Source: Caloramator proteoclasticus DSM 10124 (GTDB taxonomy: Bacteria > Bacillota > Clostridia > Clostridiales > Caloramatoraceae). From it: a DNA stretch of 64,000 bases. The position numbers were made by a program, and so were the translations under genes. The stretch lies in assembly GCF_900129265.1 (NCBI RefSeq), contig NZ_FQVG01000005.1:1-64000 (forward strand), in the 5' to 3' direction. This document shows positions 1 through 8,493 of the stretch, one piece after another. Every line of letters starts with the position of its first letter. Position 1 is the first letter of the stretch. The notes below the pieces were generated by a model. The model was not told the origin of the DNA. It saw nothing but the letters and a program-made list of their open reading frames with translations, and searched no databases.

Positions 1-192
1 CATAGCCCTACGGGCATAGAGGCTATAGTTGGATTCATGATAATAGCCTTTAACTTAACCCAATTATACTTTTTTAGAAACATTCGAGGATTCAGAGAAA
101 AAAGGCTTTTGCAGATAAATATAATAGAAGATTTGAAAGATGAAATGTTGATAATTATGAATTGGATTAATCCAATTTTTAACACCGCATAG
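1..192 (+). CDS. Transposase, C-terminal fragment (5' end outside window)
   Basis: Frame 1 is open from the first base to a TAG at 190-192 and gives 63 residues. The middle part (GFMIIAFNLTQLYFFRNIRG) resembles the hydrophobic C-terminal helix of DDE transposases of the IS4-like superfamily, where a conserved Asn-Leu pair is followed by Gln-Leu-Tyr/Phe and a basic segment. The N-terminal catalytic part lies left of the window, so the family cannot be fixed and an intact element cannot be proved. The AT-rich stretch that follows has a 10-bp inverted repeat that may belong to the element's end. It could also be some other membrane-associated protein tail, so the call is tentative. Confidence 0.5.
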   Translation, partial: HSPTGIEAIVGFMIIAFNLTQLYFFRNIRGFREKRLLQINIIEDLKDEMLIIMNWINPIFNTA

Positions 193-306
193 TCGATAAT
201 AAAATTGGAAATACAGCTTTTCATTATGATGGGGAGGGGGAAGGTGTATCTATATACATGGCCTACGGCCTTTTTCCCTTCCAAAATTTCAATAAAATAG
301 AAAAAA

Positions 307-347
307 TCTAATTTCCTATAAAGAAAAAAGCTTTACTGGAAATTAGA
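307..347. repeat. 10-bp perfect inverted repeat downstream of the transposase tail
   Basis: TCTAATTTCC at 307-316 is repeated inverted as GGAAATTAGA at 338-347 with a 21-nt A-rich spacer. It may be a subterminal repeat of the insertion sequence or a weak transcription terminator. No clear target duplication can be seen because the left end of the element is outside the window. Confidence 0.4.
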
Positions 348-438
348 TGCGAAATCTCTGTTATATTTTAATATTGATTTTAATTTTAAAAAAAATTAAA
401 ATAAAATTGTGTCAAATTTTGCTATGAGGTGTAGATTA

Positions 439-1500
439 ATGAGACTTGTTAACATAGAAAGAGTAAAACCAGGAGATGAGCTTGCACAAAGCATACTTGG
501 AGCAGATGGTGCAATTTTATTAAGAGAGGGAGTTATATTAACAGATACCTATATAAAAAGATTAAAAAGTATAGGTGTAGAGTTTTTGTATATAAAGGAT
601 GCACACTTAGACGACCTAAAGGGGCAGGATGCTGAATTTTTACAATTAAAATCTCAAGCTGTAAAATCAGTTTCAACGGTTTTTTCTAAGCTTCAATACA
701 ATAATGTAAATGAAGTAAGAAACACAATGGATACTATTTTGAATATTGTAGAGTATTTGCTTGAGAACAAGGATATAAATTCAACCTATTTAATGGAGCT
801 TAAAACCTTTGATAATTATACCTTTATTCATTCCTTAAATACCTGTGTATTGGCACTATTCTTTGGAGTAAATCTTAATTATACAAGGAATATGCTTTTA
901 GATTTAGGTATGGGGGCACTTCTTCACGATATTGGAAAGACAAAAATACAAACAGAGATATTAAATAAAAAGGGAAAACTAACAGAAGAAGAATTTGAGA
1001 TAATGAAGAAGCATACCATCTATGGATATGACATAGTAAAGAATATAAGATATATCAATGAACGAGGAAGATTGGTTGTTCTTGAACATCACGAAAGATT
1101 TGATGGTTCAGGCTATCCGAACAAATTAAAGGGAGAAAATATTTCAATGTTTGCAAGGATAGGCTGTATAAGTGATGTTTATGATGCGATTATAAGCGAT
1201 AGAGTATATAGAAAGGGATTTTTAGCAAATGAAGCCTATGAGTTTATATTAGGTGGAAGTGGTACCTTCTTTGATGTAGAACTTGTAAAGATATTTAAAA
1301 ATAATTTTTCAATATATCCCTTAGGTGTATGTGTAAGGTTGTCAAATGGAATTGAAGGATTTGTGGTTGGACACAATAAGGGATTGCCGGATAAACCAGT
1401 AGTTAGAATTATTTATGATGAGAAGGGTAATTCAATTCAACCTATTGAAATTGATTTATCAAAACAAACCAATATAACAATTGTGGATGTAATAGTATAG
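439..1500 (+). CDS. HD-GYP domain protein (probable cyclic di-GMP phosphodiesterase)
   Basis: A cytosolic protein of 353 residues. The C-terminal half has the HD-GYP signature: HDIGK near residue 164, then EHHERFDGSGYP, followed by ARIGCISDVYDAI. HD-GYP proteins hydrolyse cyclic di-GMP at a metal centre; activity here is inferred from these motifs. The N-terminal ~100 residues resemble the DUF3391-type region often found before such domains; no receiver or membrane segment is visible. I chose ATG 439 because GAGGTG lies about 10 nt upstream; a GTG at 409 is in frame but has no ribosome site. The gene is monocistronic. Its terminator is interrupted by a repeat element (see 1578-1865). Confidence 0.85.
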   Translation: MRLVNIERVKPGDELAQSILGADGAILLREGVILTDTYIKRLKSIGVEFLYIKDAHLDDLKGQDAEFLQLKSQAVKSVSTVFSKLQYNNVNEVRNTMDTILNIVEYLLENKDINSTYLMELKTFDNYTFIHSLNTCVLALFFGVNLNYTRNMLLDLGMGALLHDIGKTKIQTEILNKKGKLTEEEFEIMKKHTIYGYDIVKNIRYINERGRLVVLEHHERFDGSGYPNKLKGENISMFARIGCISDVYDAIISDRVYRKGFLANEAYEFILGGSGTFFDVELVKIFKNNFSIYPLGVCVRLSNGIEGFVVGHNKGLPDKPVVRIIYDEKGNSIQPIEIDLSKQTNITIVDVIV

Positions 1501-1558
1501 ATTACTGTATTTATCACTTAGGCACGAAAAAAGTAATATATAGTGTAGTCCCATAAAA

Positions 1559-1577
1559 GGATTTTGTAGTAATAAAC
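1559..1577. repeat. Left direct repeat flanking foldback element copy A
   Basis: These 19 bp (beginning GGATTTTGTAGTAATAAAC) recur exactly at 1866-1884, immediately after the element. Joining the outer flanks across the repeat rebuilds a hairpin: CCCATAAAAG before it pairs with CTTTTATAGGG after it (one-base bulge), followed by six T's, an intrinsic terminator for the upstream HD-GYP gene. Confidence 0.75.
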
Positions 1578-1865
1578 GAAATCCAGGCTGTTGAAAAAGT
1601 TATATATTGATTAGCCCCATTAAGGATTTCTTGGGCATCGGTTCATTTCGCTAATCAATTCTAAGCTTTTCTTTGTTTGAAAAAGTCCTACCCTCGCGAT
1701 GCCATCGTCCTGATGGCCGCTCGGCTCGGCACGTCCTGTGCCGAATTACGGACTTTTTCAAAGTCGAAAACCTAAGAATTGCTAAAGCTTATGAAAGAAC
1801 CCATTGAAATCCTTTCATGGGGCTTTTCTTATACTTTAGTTAACAAATGGGTTTGTCAACAATTT
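1578..1865. mobile_element. Foldback (MITE-like) element, copy A, ~288 bp
   Basis: A non-coding block also found at 17450-17730 and 18586-18865. Its outer arms are long imperfect inverted repeats: a left segment around TAGCCCCATTAAGGATTT pairs with AAATCCTTTCATGGGGC on the right. An inner stem (GAAAAAGTCC at 1678-1687 with GGACTTTTTC at 1750-1759) encloses a GC-rich core that is identical in all three copies and holds two hairpins: GCCATC-GTCCT-GATGGC (1701-1717) and CGGCAC-GTCCT-GTGCCG (1727-1743). No transposase is encoded. It sits within the terminator of the HD-GYP gene. The relation to any named family is unknown to me. Confidence 0.75.
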
Positions 1866-1884
1866 GGATTTTGTAGTAATAAAC
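1866..1884. repeat. Right direct repeat flanking foldback element copy A
   Basis: Exact copy of 1559-1577. It is followed by the right half of the split terminator: CTCTTTTATAGGG and a run of T's at about 1889-1907. The long duplication (19 bp) is unusual for a DNA transposon target duplication. Confidence 0.75.
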
Positions 1885-2123
1885 AAAACTCTTTTATAGG
1901 GTTTTTTAAGTAGGAACTGTCATATACGTTTAGCAATAATGATTGAATAAAAAAATAAATCCGGAATAAATCCGGATATGGGGAATGAGGGAATATGGAG
2001 TTACTTTCCATATTAAAATAACACAAAATGAAGGATGAGTCAATAAAAATTTCATATTTCATTTGTTATAAAATTGTAGCTTACATAATATATTTTAAGA
2101 AGAGCAATATTTTTGGTGTTTCT

Positions 2124-2408
2124 ATGCAGGATATAATTATGTTGGCACTGTTTACTGAAGCTATATGGGAAACATTAAAGCTTATAAAAACTAAGGATAA
2201 AATTAATTATGATAGAATAGGTGCAACAGCTGTAGGTATTTTAATAGCTATTGCTGCAAATGTTGACATTTTTTCATACTTAGGAAGGCCTCTTACTATT
2301 AAATATTTAGGGGCAATTTTAACAGGTATTTTAATTAGTAGAGGTTCAAATTTTATACACGATTTACTTGGAAGTGTTAGCAGTATGTATCAACGAAATA
2401 AGCCATAG
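2124..2408 (+). CDS. Small hydrophobic protein of unknown function
   Basis: A 94-residue protein. Two hydrophobic stretches (about residues 30-50, VGILIAIAANVDIF, and 58-75, YLGAILTGILISRG) suggest a small membrane protein with a short charged loop (KTKDKINYDR) between them; similar proteins occur next to phage lysis or wall genes, but I do not recognise the family. The frame is open from 2028, but ATG 2124 is preferred because GGTG lies about 8 nt upstream and the earlier part is low-complexity AT-rich. It converges with the NlpC/P60 gene and shares its terminator. Confidence 0.55.
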   Translation: MQDIIMLALFTEAIWETLKLIKTKDKINYDRIGATAVGILIAIAANVDIFSYLGRPLTIKYLGAILTGILISRGSNFIHDLLGSVSSMYQRNKP

Positions 2409-2425
2409 GAATTTACCTATGGCTT
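2400..2425. terminator. Bidirectional hairpin terminator
   Basis: AAGCCATAGG and CCTATGGCTT form a 10-bp stem with a six-base loop. It lies between the convergent small membrane gene and the NlpC/P60 gene, overlapping both stop codons. Confidence 0.75.
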
Positions 2426-3506
2426 ATCTTATACGCTTTATTAGTGTTAATTTTCTTCCTTTAAGTGGTGAAATTTTTACGACGTCACCGGTTCTTGGAG
2501 CGTGTACAAACATTCCATCTCCTAAGTAAATTCCAACGTGACTAATTGGGCTATAAAAGAATACTAAATCTCCTGGCTGGGCATCATCAAGACTAACAGT
2601 TTGTCCAACTGTTGCCTGTTCTGACGCTCTTCTTGGAAGATTAATACCAAAATGAGCATATACATATTTAACGTAGCCAGAACAGTCAAATCCCGATGGA
2701 GTATTTCCACCCCATACATATGGAGTATTTAAGAAATTTAACGCAAATGATACTATTTCGTTGGAGGAGGCTGAAATATTTCCTCTTGAGGTTGATGTAG
2801 ATTTATTTGTTTTTCCATTTATTTGATTGTATAATTGATATATTTTTGCCTGATATTTTTTCATCTGCTCTGCGTACTGCTTCTTTTTAGACTCAAGCTG
2901 TGATATTAATTTTTGCTGTTCTATTTTCTTTTGGTTTATATCCTTTAATTTTTCTTCGTTTTGATATTTTAGTTCTTCAATCTTTGCTTTAGATAGTTCA
3001 AGTTCTTTCTTTTTATTGTTTAATTCTTGTATTCCCCTATTGATTTCATCAAGTGCATTAAGGTCAAACTGTATTACTGTTTTTACCATTTCAATTCTTG
3101 AAAGTAAATCACTAAGACTGGTAAAACCAAGTATTAATTCTATATAATTTTCCGAACCATTCATATACATATTTTTAATTCTTTCATCAGCTGTCTTTTT
3201 TCTATTTTCAAATTCCAGTTGAGCCTTTTCGATTTCTTGTTGTCTTTGTAATATTTCATTATTAATTTTTTTAATCTCATCTTCATTCTTTTTTATTTCA
3301 AGGCTAACTTCATAGGCCTCTGCATCTATTTCCTCTATTTTAGATTCTATTTCACCTATTTCCTCTAAAACATCATTATATTCTTTTTTTGTTTCTTGAA
3401 GTTTTTGTTCTAACTGTTTCTTTTCTTCTATTGGAGTTGCATAGGATAGGCTTGTACTAAAAATTAAAAATAAAGATAAACCTAAGGCTATTTTCTTTAG
3501 TTTCAT
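2424..3506 (-). CDS. Secreted NlpC/P60 peptidoglycan hydrolase with N-terminal coiled coil
   Basis: A 360-residue exported wall hydrolase. Residues 1-24 form a Sec signal peptide (basic start, hydrophobic core, cleavage near SYA-TP). Residues ~25-220 are a long charged coiled coil resembling CwlO/PcsB-type proteins. A short Ser/Asn linker follows, then the NlpC/P60 domain (~245-360) with the catalytic Cys in FDCSGYVKY, the His in SHVGIYLG and a third polar residue in FVHAP. The family cleaves D-Glu to diaminopimelate (or equivalent) bonds in stem peptides; coiled-coil members are often kept in check by FtsEX, which is not seen here. An ATG behind AAAGGGGG fixes the start. Transcribed alone. 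Confidence 0.88.
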   Translation of the reverse strand: MKLKKIALGLSLFLIFSTSLSYATPIEEKKQLEQKLQETKKEYNDVLEEIGEIESKIEEIDAEAYEVSLEIKKNEDEIKKINNEILQRQQEIEKAQLEFENRKKTADERIKNMYMNGSENYIELILGFTSLSDLLSRIEMVKTVIQFDLNALDEINRGIQELNNKKKELELSKAKIEELKYQNEEKLKDINQKKIEQQKLISQLESKKKQYAEQMKKYQAKIYQLYNQINGKTNKSTSTSRGNISASSNEIVSFALNFLNTPYVWGGNTPSGFDCSGYVKYVYAHFGINLPRRASEQATVGQTVSLDDAQPGDLVFFYSPISHVGIYLGDGMFVHAPRTGDVVKISPLKGRKLTLIKRIR

Positions 3507-3702
3507 ATAATACCCCCTTTACCACAATTTAAATTATATCATTTTTATCATTTAATTGGTATCAAAAATTAGAGAAAAATTTTTACAAAAGAACCTGAAA
3601 GTATTTAATTTGCTACAACAATATAGAAATTATTACATAATAAAACAGCATAAAATTATAGTGGCTCATTCTTAAAAATTTTAAATTTTTCACATAAATG
3701 TG

Positions 3703-3731
3703 TTGTTTTATAAGTCAAAATATTTTATAAT
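3703..3731 (+). promoter_or_regulatory. Sigma-A type promoter of the GH13 gene
   Basis: TTGTTT (3703-3708) and TATAAT (3726-3731) are separated by 17 bp, 42 bp before the GH13 start codon. Confidence 0.65.
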
Positions 3732-3738
3732 ATAGTAG

Positions 3739-3752
3739 TGCAATCGTTTGAA
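3739..3752. promoter_or_regulatory. Possible LacI-family (CcpA/MalR-like) operator
   Basis: TGCAATCGTTTGAA is an imperfect palindrome centred on CG, the form of LacI/GalR-family operators. It lies just downstream of the -10 box, a position where binding would block initiation. No regulator gene is present nearby, so this is inference. Confidence 0.4.
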
Positions 3753-3772
3753 CAATTATAAGGAGGCATATT

Positions 3773-5812
3773 ATGAGCAGTTTATTAAAAATATTAAATA
3801 GGCTTGAAGAAAATATAGACAAGGGAAAAGAGATTGACTTTAAAGTGCCTGCTATTTGGAATTCATTTGGATACAAAGGTTTAAAAGAAACTAAGGGAAC
3901 AATATCAGTAAATCCTTATGAATTCTACAGTGAATGTATTAAAAAGACAATACTACCATATTACAAAAAAGAAAATAATTATAGCAATCCACTATCTAAA
4001 TTAGTAGAGACAAAAAAATGGGACGGATACATAGGTGGAGACTGGATAAAGAAGGCTAATGTTTATGGTATGCAAATAAGAACATCAAGTGCCTATGACC
4101 ACGATGGAAGTGGAAATCTTGAGCTAAATAACAGATTTGGACTTAAGGACACAGGGACTTTCCTAAAGACAATAGCACTTCTACCACATCTTAAGAGAAT
4201 GGGAATAGATGCAATATATCTACTACCTATATCCAAAAACAGTATGAGATATAAAAAGGGTGAGATGGGTTCCCCATATGCAGTTAAGAACTTTTTTGAG
4301 CTTGATCCAACTTTAAAGGATCCAATGTTAGGTGAAGATATCTCAATAGATGAAGAGTTTAAAGCATTAGTAGAGGCTTGTCATATATTAGGCATAAGAA
4401 TAATGATAGACATTATACCAAGAACTTCAGCGAGGGATAGTGACCTTATATTTGAACATCCAGAATGGTTCTACTGGGTAAAGATAGATGAGCTTGACAC
4501 ATATGCACCACCTTATGTAGAAGGAATAAAGGCTGGGGATAAGCCATCTGTAGAAAATCTACCGAAGGTTTATTCAAGTGAAAGTGTAAAAAATCATATT
4601 AAAAAGTTCTGCCCTGCTCCAAATGTTATAGATGAAAAGAAGTGGAATAGCATTAAGGAAAGATGTTTAAAGGACAAAAGTTTAGATTTCTTTGATTTAA
4701 TACAACAGGAGTTTGGAATAACTACTGCTCCAGCCTTCTCAGATTGTATAAACGACCCACAACCACCTTGGACAGATGTTACTTTCTTAAGATTATATTT
4801 AGATAATCCTGAGGAGTCTGCAAAGTATGTAGATGAAAATCAGCCACCATATATATTATTTGATATAATAAAGGCTAACTTATTCCAAGGAAAGCAAAAG
4901 AATTTAGAACTTTGGGAAAGAATAGCAGACATTATACCAAGCTATCAAAGAAAGTATGGTATAGATGGTGCTCGTATTGATATGGGACACGCACTACCAA
5001 AGGAATTAGAAGAGATGATTCTAAAAAATCCAAGAGAGTTTGATGAGGATTTTTGTTTTATTGCAGAGGTATTAGACAATAAGGGAGATAAGGCTGCAAG
5101 AGAAGCAAATTACAATATGATAATAGGAACAGCTTGGGCAGAAGAACCAAGATTCTATAAGGGTAAGTTTAATAAGCTTGTAGAGGATATGGAAAACCTA
5201 AAGGCTCCAATATTTGCAGCAGCGGAAACTCCAGATACACCAAGAGCAGCTTCAAGACTTGGTGGAAAGAAGTTCTCTAAATTTGTAGCAGTAATGAATG
5301 CATTTTTACCAAATGGAGTTCCTTTCATAACTTCAGGTTTTGAAATATTAGAAAAACAACCTATGAATTTAGGACTTGATGCTAAGGAAGAAAATAGATT
5401 TTTACTTGATAAGAATGACCCATTATACGGAAAGCTTGCCTTCTTTGATAAGTATGCATTACATTGGGAAAACAGTGAAAATGATGAAATACTAAATATA
5501 TTAGAAGATGTAGCAAATATAAGAAAAGAGTATTTAGATTATATTACAGATATTAATAATTATGTAAAATGCAGATTTGATAGAGAGAATATACTTGCAA
5601 CTGCATACAAAGTAAATGATGAAGTACTGCTTGTTGTAGGTAATTTAGATTTTGAGGATTCAGTAAAGCTTTCAAAGGAAGATATAGAAAAGGCACTTGG
5701 ATTTAGTATAGTTTCATTAAAGACAATATTTAAAGATTTTAGGAAGGCAGATAAAGAAGAGAAGGATGTAGTGTTAAAGCACGGAGAAGTTGCAATTTTT
5801 GTTGTAAAGTAA
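3773..5812 (+). CDS. GH13 alpha-amylase-family enzyme (glucan-acting, possibly a maltosyltransferase)
   Basis: A cytosolic 679-residue protein without signal peptide. The (beta/alpha)8 barrel motifs are visible: IDAIYLLPI near residue 150, RIMIDIIPRTS (~217), GARIDMGHALP (~403, the catalytic Asp in RID), FCFIAEVLD (~427, Glu as acid/base) and AAETPDTPR (~485). These are GH13 hallmarks, but the second region lacks the usual NH. The length and an unusual N-terminal ~120 residues recall Thermotoga-type maltosyltransferase rather than a plain alpha-amylase; that assignment is inferred. The adjacent sugar ABC importer suggests it processes imported maltodextrins. AAGGAGG lies 9 nt before ATG 3773. 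It has its own promoter and terminator. Confidence 0.75.
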   Translation: MSSLLKILNRLEENIDKGKEIDFKVPAIWNSFGYKGLKETKGTISVNPYEFYSECIKKTILPYYKKENNYSNPLSKLVETKKWDGYIGGDWIKKANVYGMQIRTSSAYDHDGSGNLELNNRFGLKDTGTFLKTIALLPHLKRMGIDAIYLLPISKNSMRYKKGEMGSPYAVKNFFELDPTLKDPMLGEDISIDEEFKALVEACHILGIRIMIDIIPRTSARDSDLIFEHPEWFYWVKIDELDTYAPPYVEGIKAGDKPSVENLPKVYSSESVKNHIKKFCPAPNVIDEKKWNSIKERCLKDKSLDFFDLIQQEFGITTAPAFSDCINDPQPPWTDVTFLRLYLDNPEESAKYVDENQPPYILFDIIKANLFQGKQKNLELWERIADIIPSYQRKYGIDGARIDMGHALPKELEEMILKNPREFDEDFCFIAEVLDNKGDKAAREANYNMIIGTAWAEEPRFYKGKFNKLVEDMENLKAPIFAAAETPDTPRAASRLGGKKFSKFVAVMNAFLPNGVPFITSGFEILEKQPMNLGLDAKEENRFLLDKNDPLYGKLAFFDKYALHWENSENDEILNILEDVANIRKEYLDYITDINNYVKCRFDRENILATAYKVNDEVLLVVGNLDFEDSVKLSKEDIEKALGFSIVSLKTIFKDFRKADKEEKDVVLKHGEVAIFVVK

Positions 5813-5819
5813 AGTTGAA

Positions 5820-5850
5820 GGGCTGTGAAGTAAGTTTCACAGCCCTTTTT
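5820..5850 (+). terminator. Intrinsic terminator after the GH13 gene
   Basis: GGGCTGTGAA and TTCACAGCCC form a 10-bp stem followed by five T's. Confidence 0.85.
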
Positions 5851-5983
5851 ATACGAAAAAGACATACTTTTTTTAATAAAAAAATTAAGAAATTTCAAAA
5901 TATTGTTGTAAAATTCAAAAAAATATAATAAAATAGATATAGAAAAGGTTTTCTAAACTCATTTAAAAGAGGGGGAGAAGAAA

Positions 5984-7291
5984 TTGAAAAAGAAAAGCTT
6001 GTCAATCCTATTAATTCTAAGTCTTTTTATTTCTATTTTTGCAGGATGTTCAAAGACACAACAAACAAATGGACAAGATAATAAGCCAGCAGAAAAATCA
6101 GGAAAAATAACAATCTGGGCTTGGGATCCAAACTTCAACATTGCAATTATGAATGAAGCTAAAGCAAGATACACAAAGGATAATCCTAAGGTAGAAATTG
6201 AAATAGTTGATATGGCAAAGGCAGACCTTGAACAGAAACTACATACAATGCTTGCATCAGGTGTTAAGGATGGACTTCCAGATATAGTTTTAATAGAGGA
6301 TTATAATGCTCAAAAATACCTAAAATCATATCCAGGAGCCTTTGCAGATTTGACAGGAAAAATAGACCATAGCAAATTTGCAAACTACAAAGTAGGTCTT
6401 ATGACAGTAGATGGTAAGGTTTATGGAGTACCATTTGATTCAGGTGTTTCAGGTTTCTTCTACAGAAAGGATATTTTAGAGCAGGCAGGATATAAACCAG
6501 AAGATTTAAATAATATTACTTGGGACAAGTTTATTGAAATAGGAAAGGACGTAAAGAAGAAAACAGGAAAGGCAATGTTAGGTTTTGGATTAGACGATGG
6601 CGGATTAATGAGAATAATGCTTCAATCTGCAGGACAATGGTATTTTGACAAGAATGGTAATGTAAATATGTCCAACAATGAAGCACTAAAGGAAGCTGTA
6701 AAAACATATAAGGCAATTGTTGATGCAGATATAATTAAAAAGACAAGTGGATGGAATGAGTGGGTTGCTGCATTTAACAAAGGAGAATCAGCAGCAGTTG
6801 TAACAGGAGTTTGGATAATAGGTTCAATAAAGGCAGAAGCAAGTCAATCAGGAAAATGGGCGGTTGCACCAACCCCAAGACTAAATGTTACTGGTTCAGT
6901 TAATGTTTCAAATCTTGGAGGTTCAAGCTGGTATGTATTAGAAGGAACTAAGGGAAAAGATATAGCTATAGATTTCTTAAATAAGATTTATGCTTCAGAT
7001 AACGATTTCTATCAAAAGATATTAGTAGAAAGAGGAGCAATGGGTTAATATTTACCTGCAGCAACAGGAGATGCATATTCAAAGGCGGACGAATTCTTCG
7101 GAGGACAAAAGGTATTTGCTGACCTATCAAATTGGATGAAGAATATACCTTCAGTTGATTTTGGTCTTTACACATATGAAGCAGATGCTGCAATTATGGC
7201 TAATATGCCAGATGTTTATTCAGGAAAGATTACAGTAGAAGAGGCATTAAAGAAGGCAGAAGAACAATTAAAGAATCAAATAGGTAAGTAA
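5984..7291 (+). pseudogene. Sugar-binding lipoprotein of an ABC importer, interrupted by an in-frame TAA
   Basis: MalE-like family-1 extracellular solute-binding protein. It starts at TTG 5984 behind GAGGGGGAG, with a lipoprotein signal ending in FAGCSK (Cys ~22). The coding frame stops at TAA 7046-7048 after 354 residues, right after GAMG. The same frame then stays open with clearly homologous sequence (YLPAATGDAYSKADEFF ...) to a TAA at 7289-7291, giving the expected total of about 435 residues. TAA is not a recoding codon for selenocysteine, so this is a nonsense mutation or a sequence error. The missing part is the C-terminal lobe that closes over the ligand, so a truncated product is unlikely to work. 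Upstream of its two permeases. Confidence 0.8.
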
Positions 7292-7303
7292 ATATTAAAT
7301 TGA

Positions 7304-7342
7304 AAAGAGGAATAATGCAAATTATATGTATTATTCCTCTTT
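7304..7342. terminator. 13-bp hairpin after the sugar-binding protein gene
   Basis: AAAGAGGAATAAT (7304-7316) and ATTATTCCTCTTT (7330-7342) are perfect inverted repeats directly after the final stop. This is the position where importer operons often carry a stability or attenuation hairpin that keeps the binding protein more abundant than the permeases. T's after the stem are few. Confidence 0.6.
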
Positions 7343-7344
7343 GT

Positions 7345-7560
7345 GAACTACCCCAACTTATAGAAGTAGTGGCTTCGTGGTCAATACTCAAAGCGGAGCA
7401 AGTTATCCCACGCTCAAAGGGCTGTTCCTTCCCCAGATATACCATTTACATGGCTAATTTTAGCTTGGTTTTCGCTATAATAATTGTAGCATTTTTTATA
7501 TATTTTCGCAACATTCATCACCCACTACAGAAGTGGGCGACTTCTATTGCTGTTTATGTT
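7345..7560. mobile_element. Degenerate IS200/IS605-type remnant without tnpA/tnpB
   Basis: This ~215-bp non-coding stretch splits the binding-protein gene from the first permease. Its right part has a subterminal hairpin, CCCACT-ACAG-AAGTGGG (7521-7537), followed by GCGACTTCT, a pattern I associate with ends of IS200/IS605 (TnpB-carrying) elements; its left part starts with CTACCCCAACTTATAGAAGT followed by GGCTTCGTGG, a related half. The frame is partly open into the permease, but the deduced residues do not resemble a permease. Family assignment is from memory of such ends. Confidence 0.45.
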
Positions 7561-7578
7561 AAAAGCGAGGTGTTATTA

Positions 7579-8493
7579 ATGCAACTTAGAAAAGCAACAA
7601 AATCATACGAAAGATCACTTGATAGATATGGATGGTTATTTATATCTATAGCAGTAATTTTATTAGCAGTATTTATGTTCTATCCTATTATCTATTCCTT
7701 GATTTTATCTACTATGTCGTCAAAGGGTATAGTACAAAAGTTTGTTGGATTAGGGAATTATAAAAAGTTAATTAAAGATGAAATGTTTATTAAAGCCCTA
7801 AAAAATACATTTATATTTCTAATTATACAGGTGCCTATAATGTTATTATTGGCTTTAATTTTGGCTGCAATTCTAAATGATAAGACTATAAAATTTAGAG
7901 GTTTATTTAGAACAGGTATATTTTTACCAGCAGTGACCTCTCTTGTAGCCTATACTATCCTATTTAAAATGATGTTTAGTGTAGATGGATTTATAAACTT
8001 AAGCCTTATGAGGCTGCATATAATAAAACAGCCAATTCCTTGGCTTATGGATCCATTTTGGGCAAAGGTAACTGTTATAATTGCAATGACTTGGCGTTGG
8101 ACAGGTTATAATATGGTTTTCTATCTATCTGGACTTCAGAGTGTTCCAGATGAGTTATATGAAGCAGCCGAAATTGATGGTGCAAGTAAAATGCAACAAT
8201 TTTTCCACATAACAATTCCAATGTTAAAACCAATAATTGTTTTTACAACTATAATGTCTACAATAGGTACGCTTCAACTATTTGATGAACCTATGAATCT
8301 TTCACAGGGTGGCGTAACAGGTGCAACTACTGGACCAGGTAATTCTTTACTTACATTATCGGTTTATATCTACAACTTGTGTTTTAAGTATATGCCAAAC
8401 TTTGGTTATGCGGCAACAATTGCATATGTCATAGTTTTCATAGTCGCAATATTAAGTTTTATTCAGTTTAAAGTGGCAGGTGATAAAGAATGA
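7579..8493 (+). CDS. Sugar ABC transporter permease (MalF-like)
   Basis: A 304-residue inner-membrane permease with about six hydrophobic segments, the first at residues ~18-38 (LFISIAVILLAVFMFYPIIY). The EAA loop for contact with the ATPase is EAAEIDGASKMQQFFHITIP near residue 200. ATG 7579 is chosen because GCGAGGTG precedes it by 6-7 nt; a longer upstream frame runs through the IS200/IS605-like remnant and is not part of the protein. The next permease overlaps by 4 bp. No ATPase gene is nearby, so a shared MsmX-type ATPase encoded elsewhere is inferred, as is usual for this family in Firmicutes. Confidence 0.88.
   Translation: MQLRKATKSYERSLDRYGWLFISIAVILLAVFMFYPIIYSLILSTMSSKGIVQKFVGLGNYKKLIKDEMFIKALKNTFIFLIIQVPIMLLLALILAAILNDKTIKFRGLFRTGIFLPAVTSLVAYTILFKMMFSVDGFINLSLMRLHIIKQPIPWLMDPFWAKVTVIIAMTWRWTGYNMVFYLSGLQSVPDELYEAAEIDGASKMQQFFHITIPMLKPIIVFTTIMSTIGTLQLFDEPMNLSQGGVTGATTGPGNSLLTLSVYIYNLCFKYMPNFGYAATIAYVIVFIVAILSFIQFKVAGDKE

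Noticed and set aside
1559-1884. CRISPR or tandem repeat array
   Set aside because: There are only two repeat units around a single insert and no regularly spaced series; the pattern is a flanking duplication.
7046-7048. Recoding of the stop in the sugar-binding protein as a third selenocysteine site
   Set aside because: The codon is TAA, not TGA, and no SECIS-like hairpin follows; a nonsense mutation or sequencing error is simpler.
7300-7578. N-terminal extension of the MalF-like permease
   Set aside because: The extra residues come from a hairpin and an IS-like remnant; ATG 7579 has a proper ribosome site and matches the family start.
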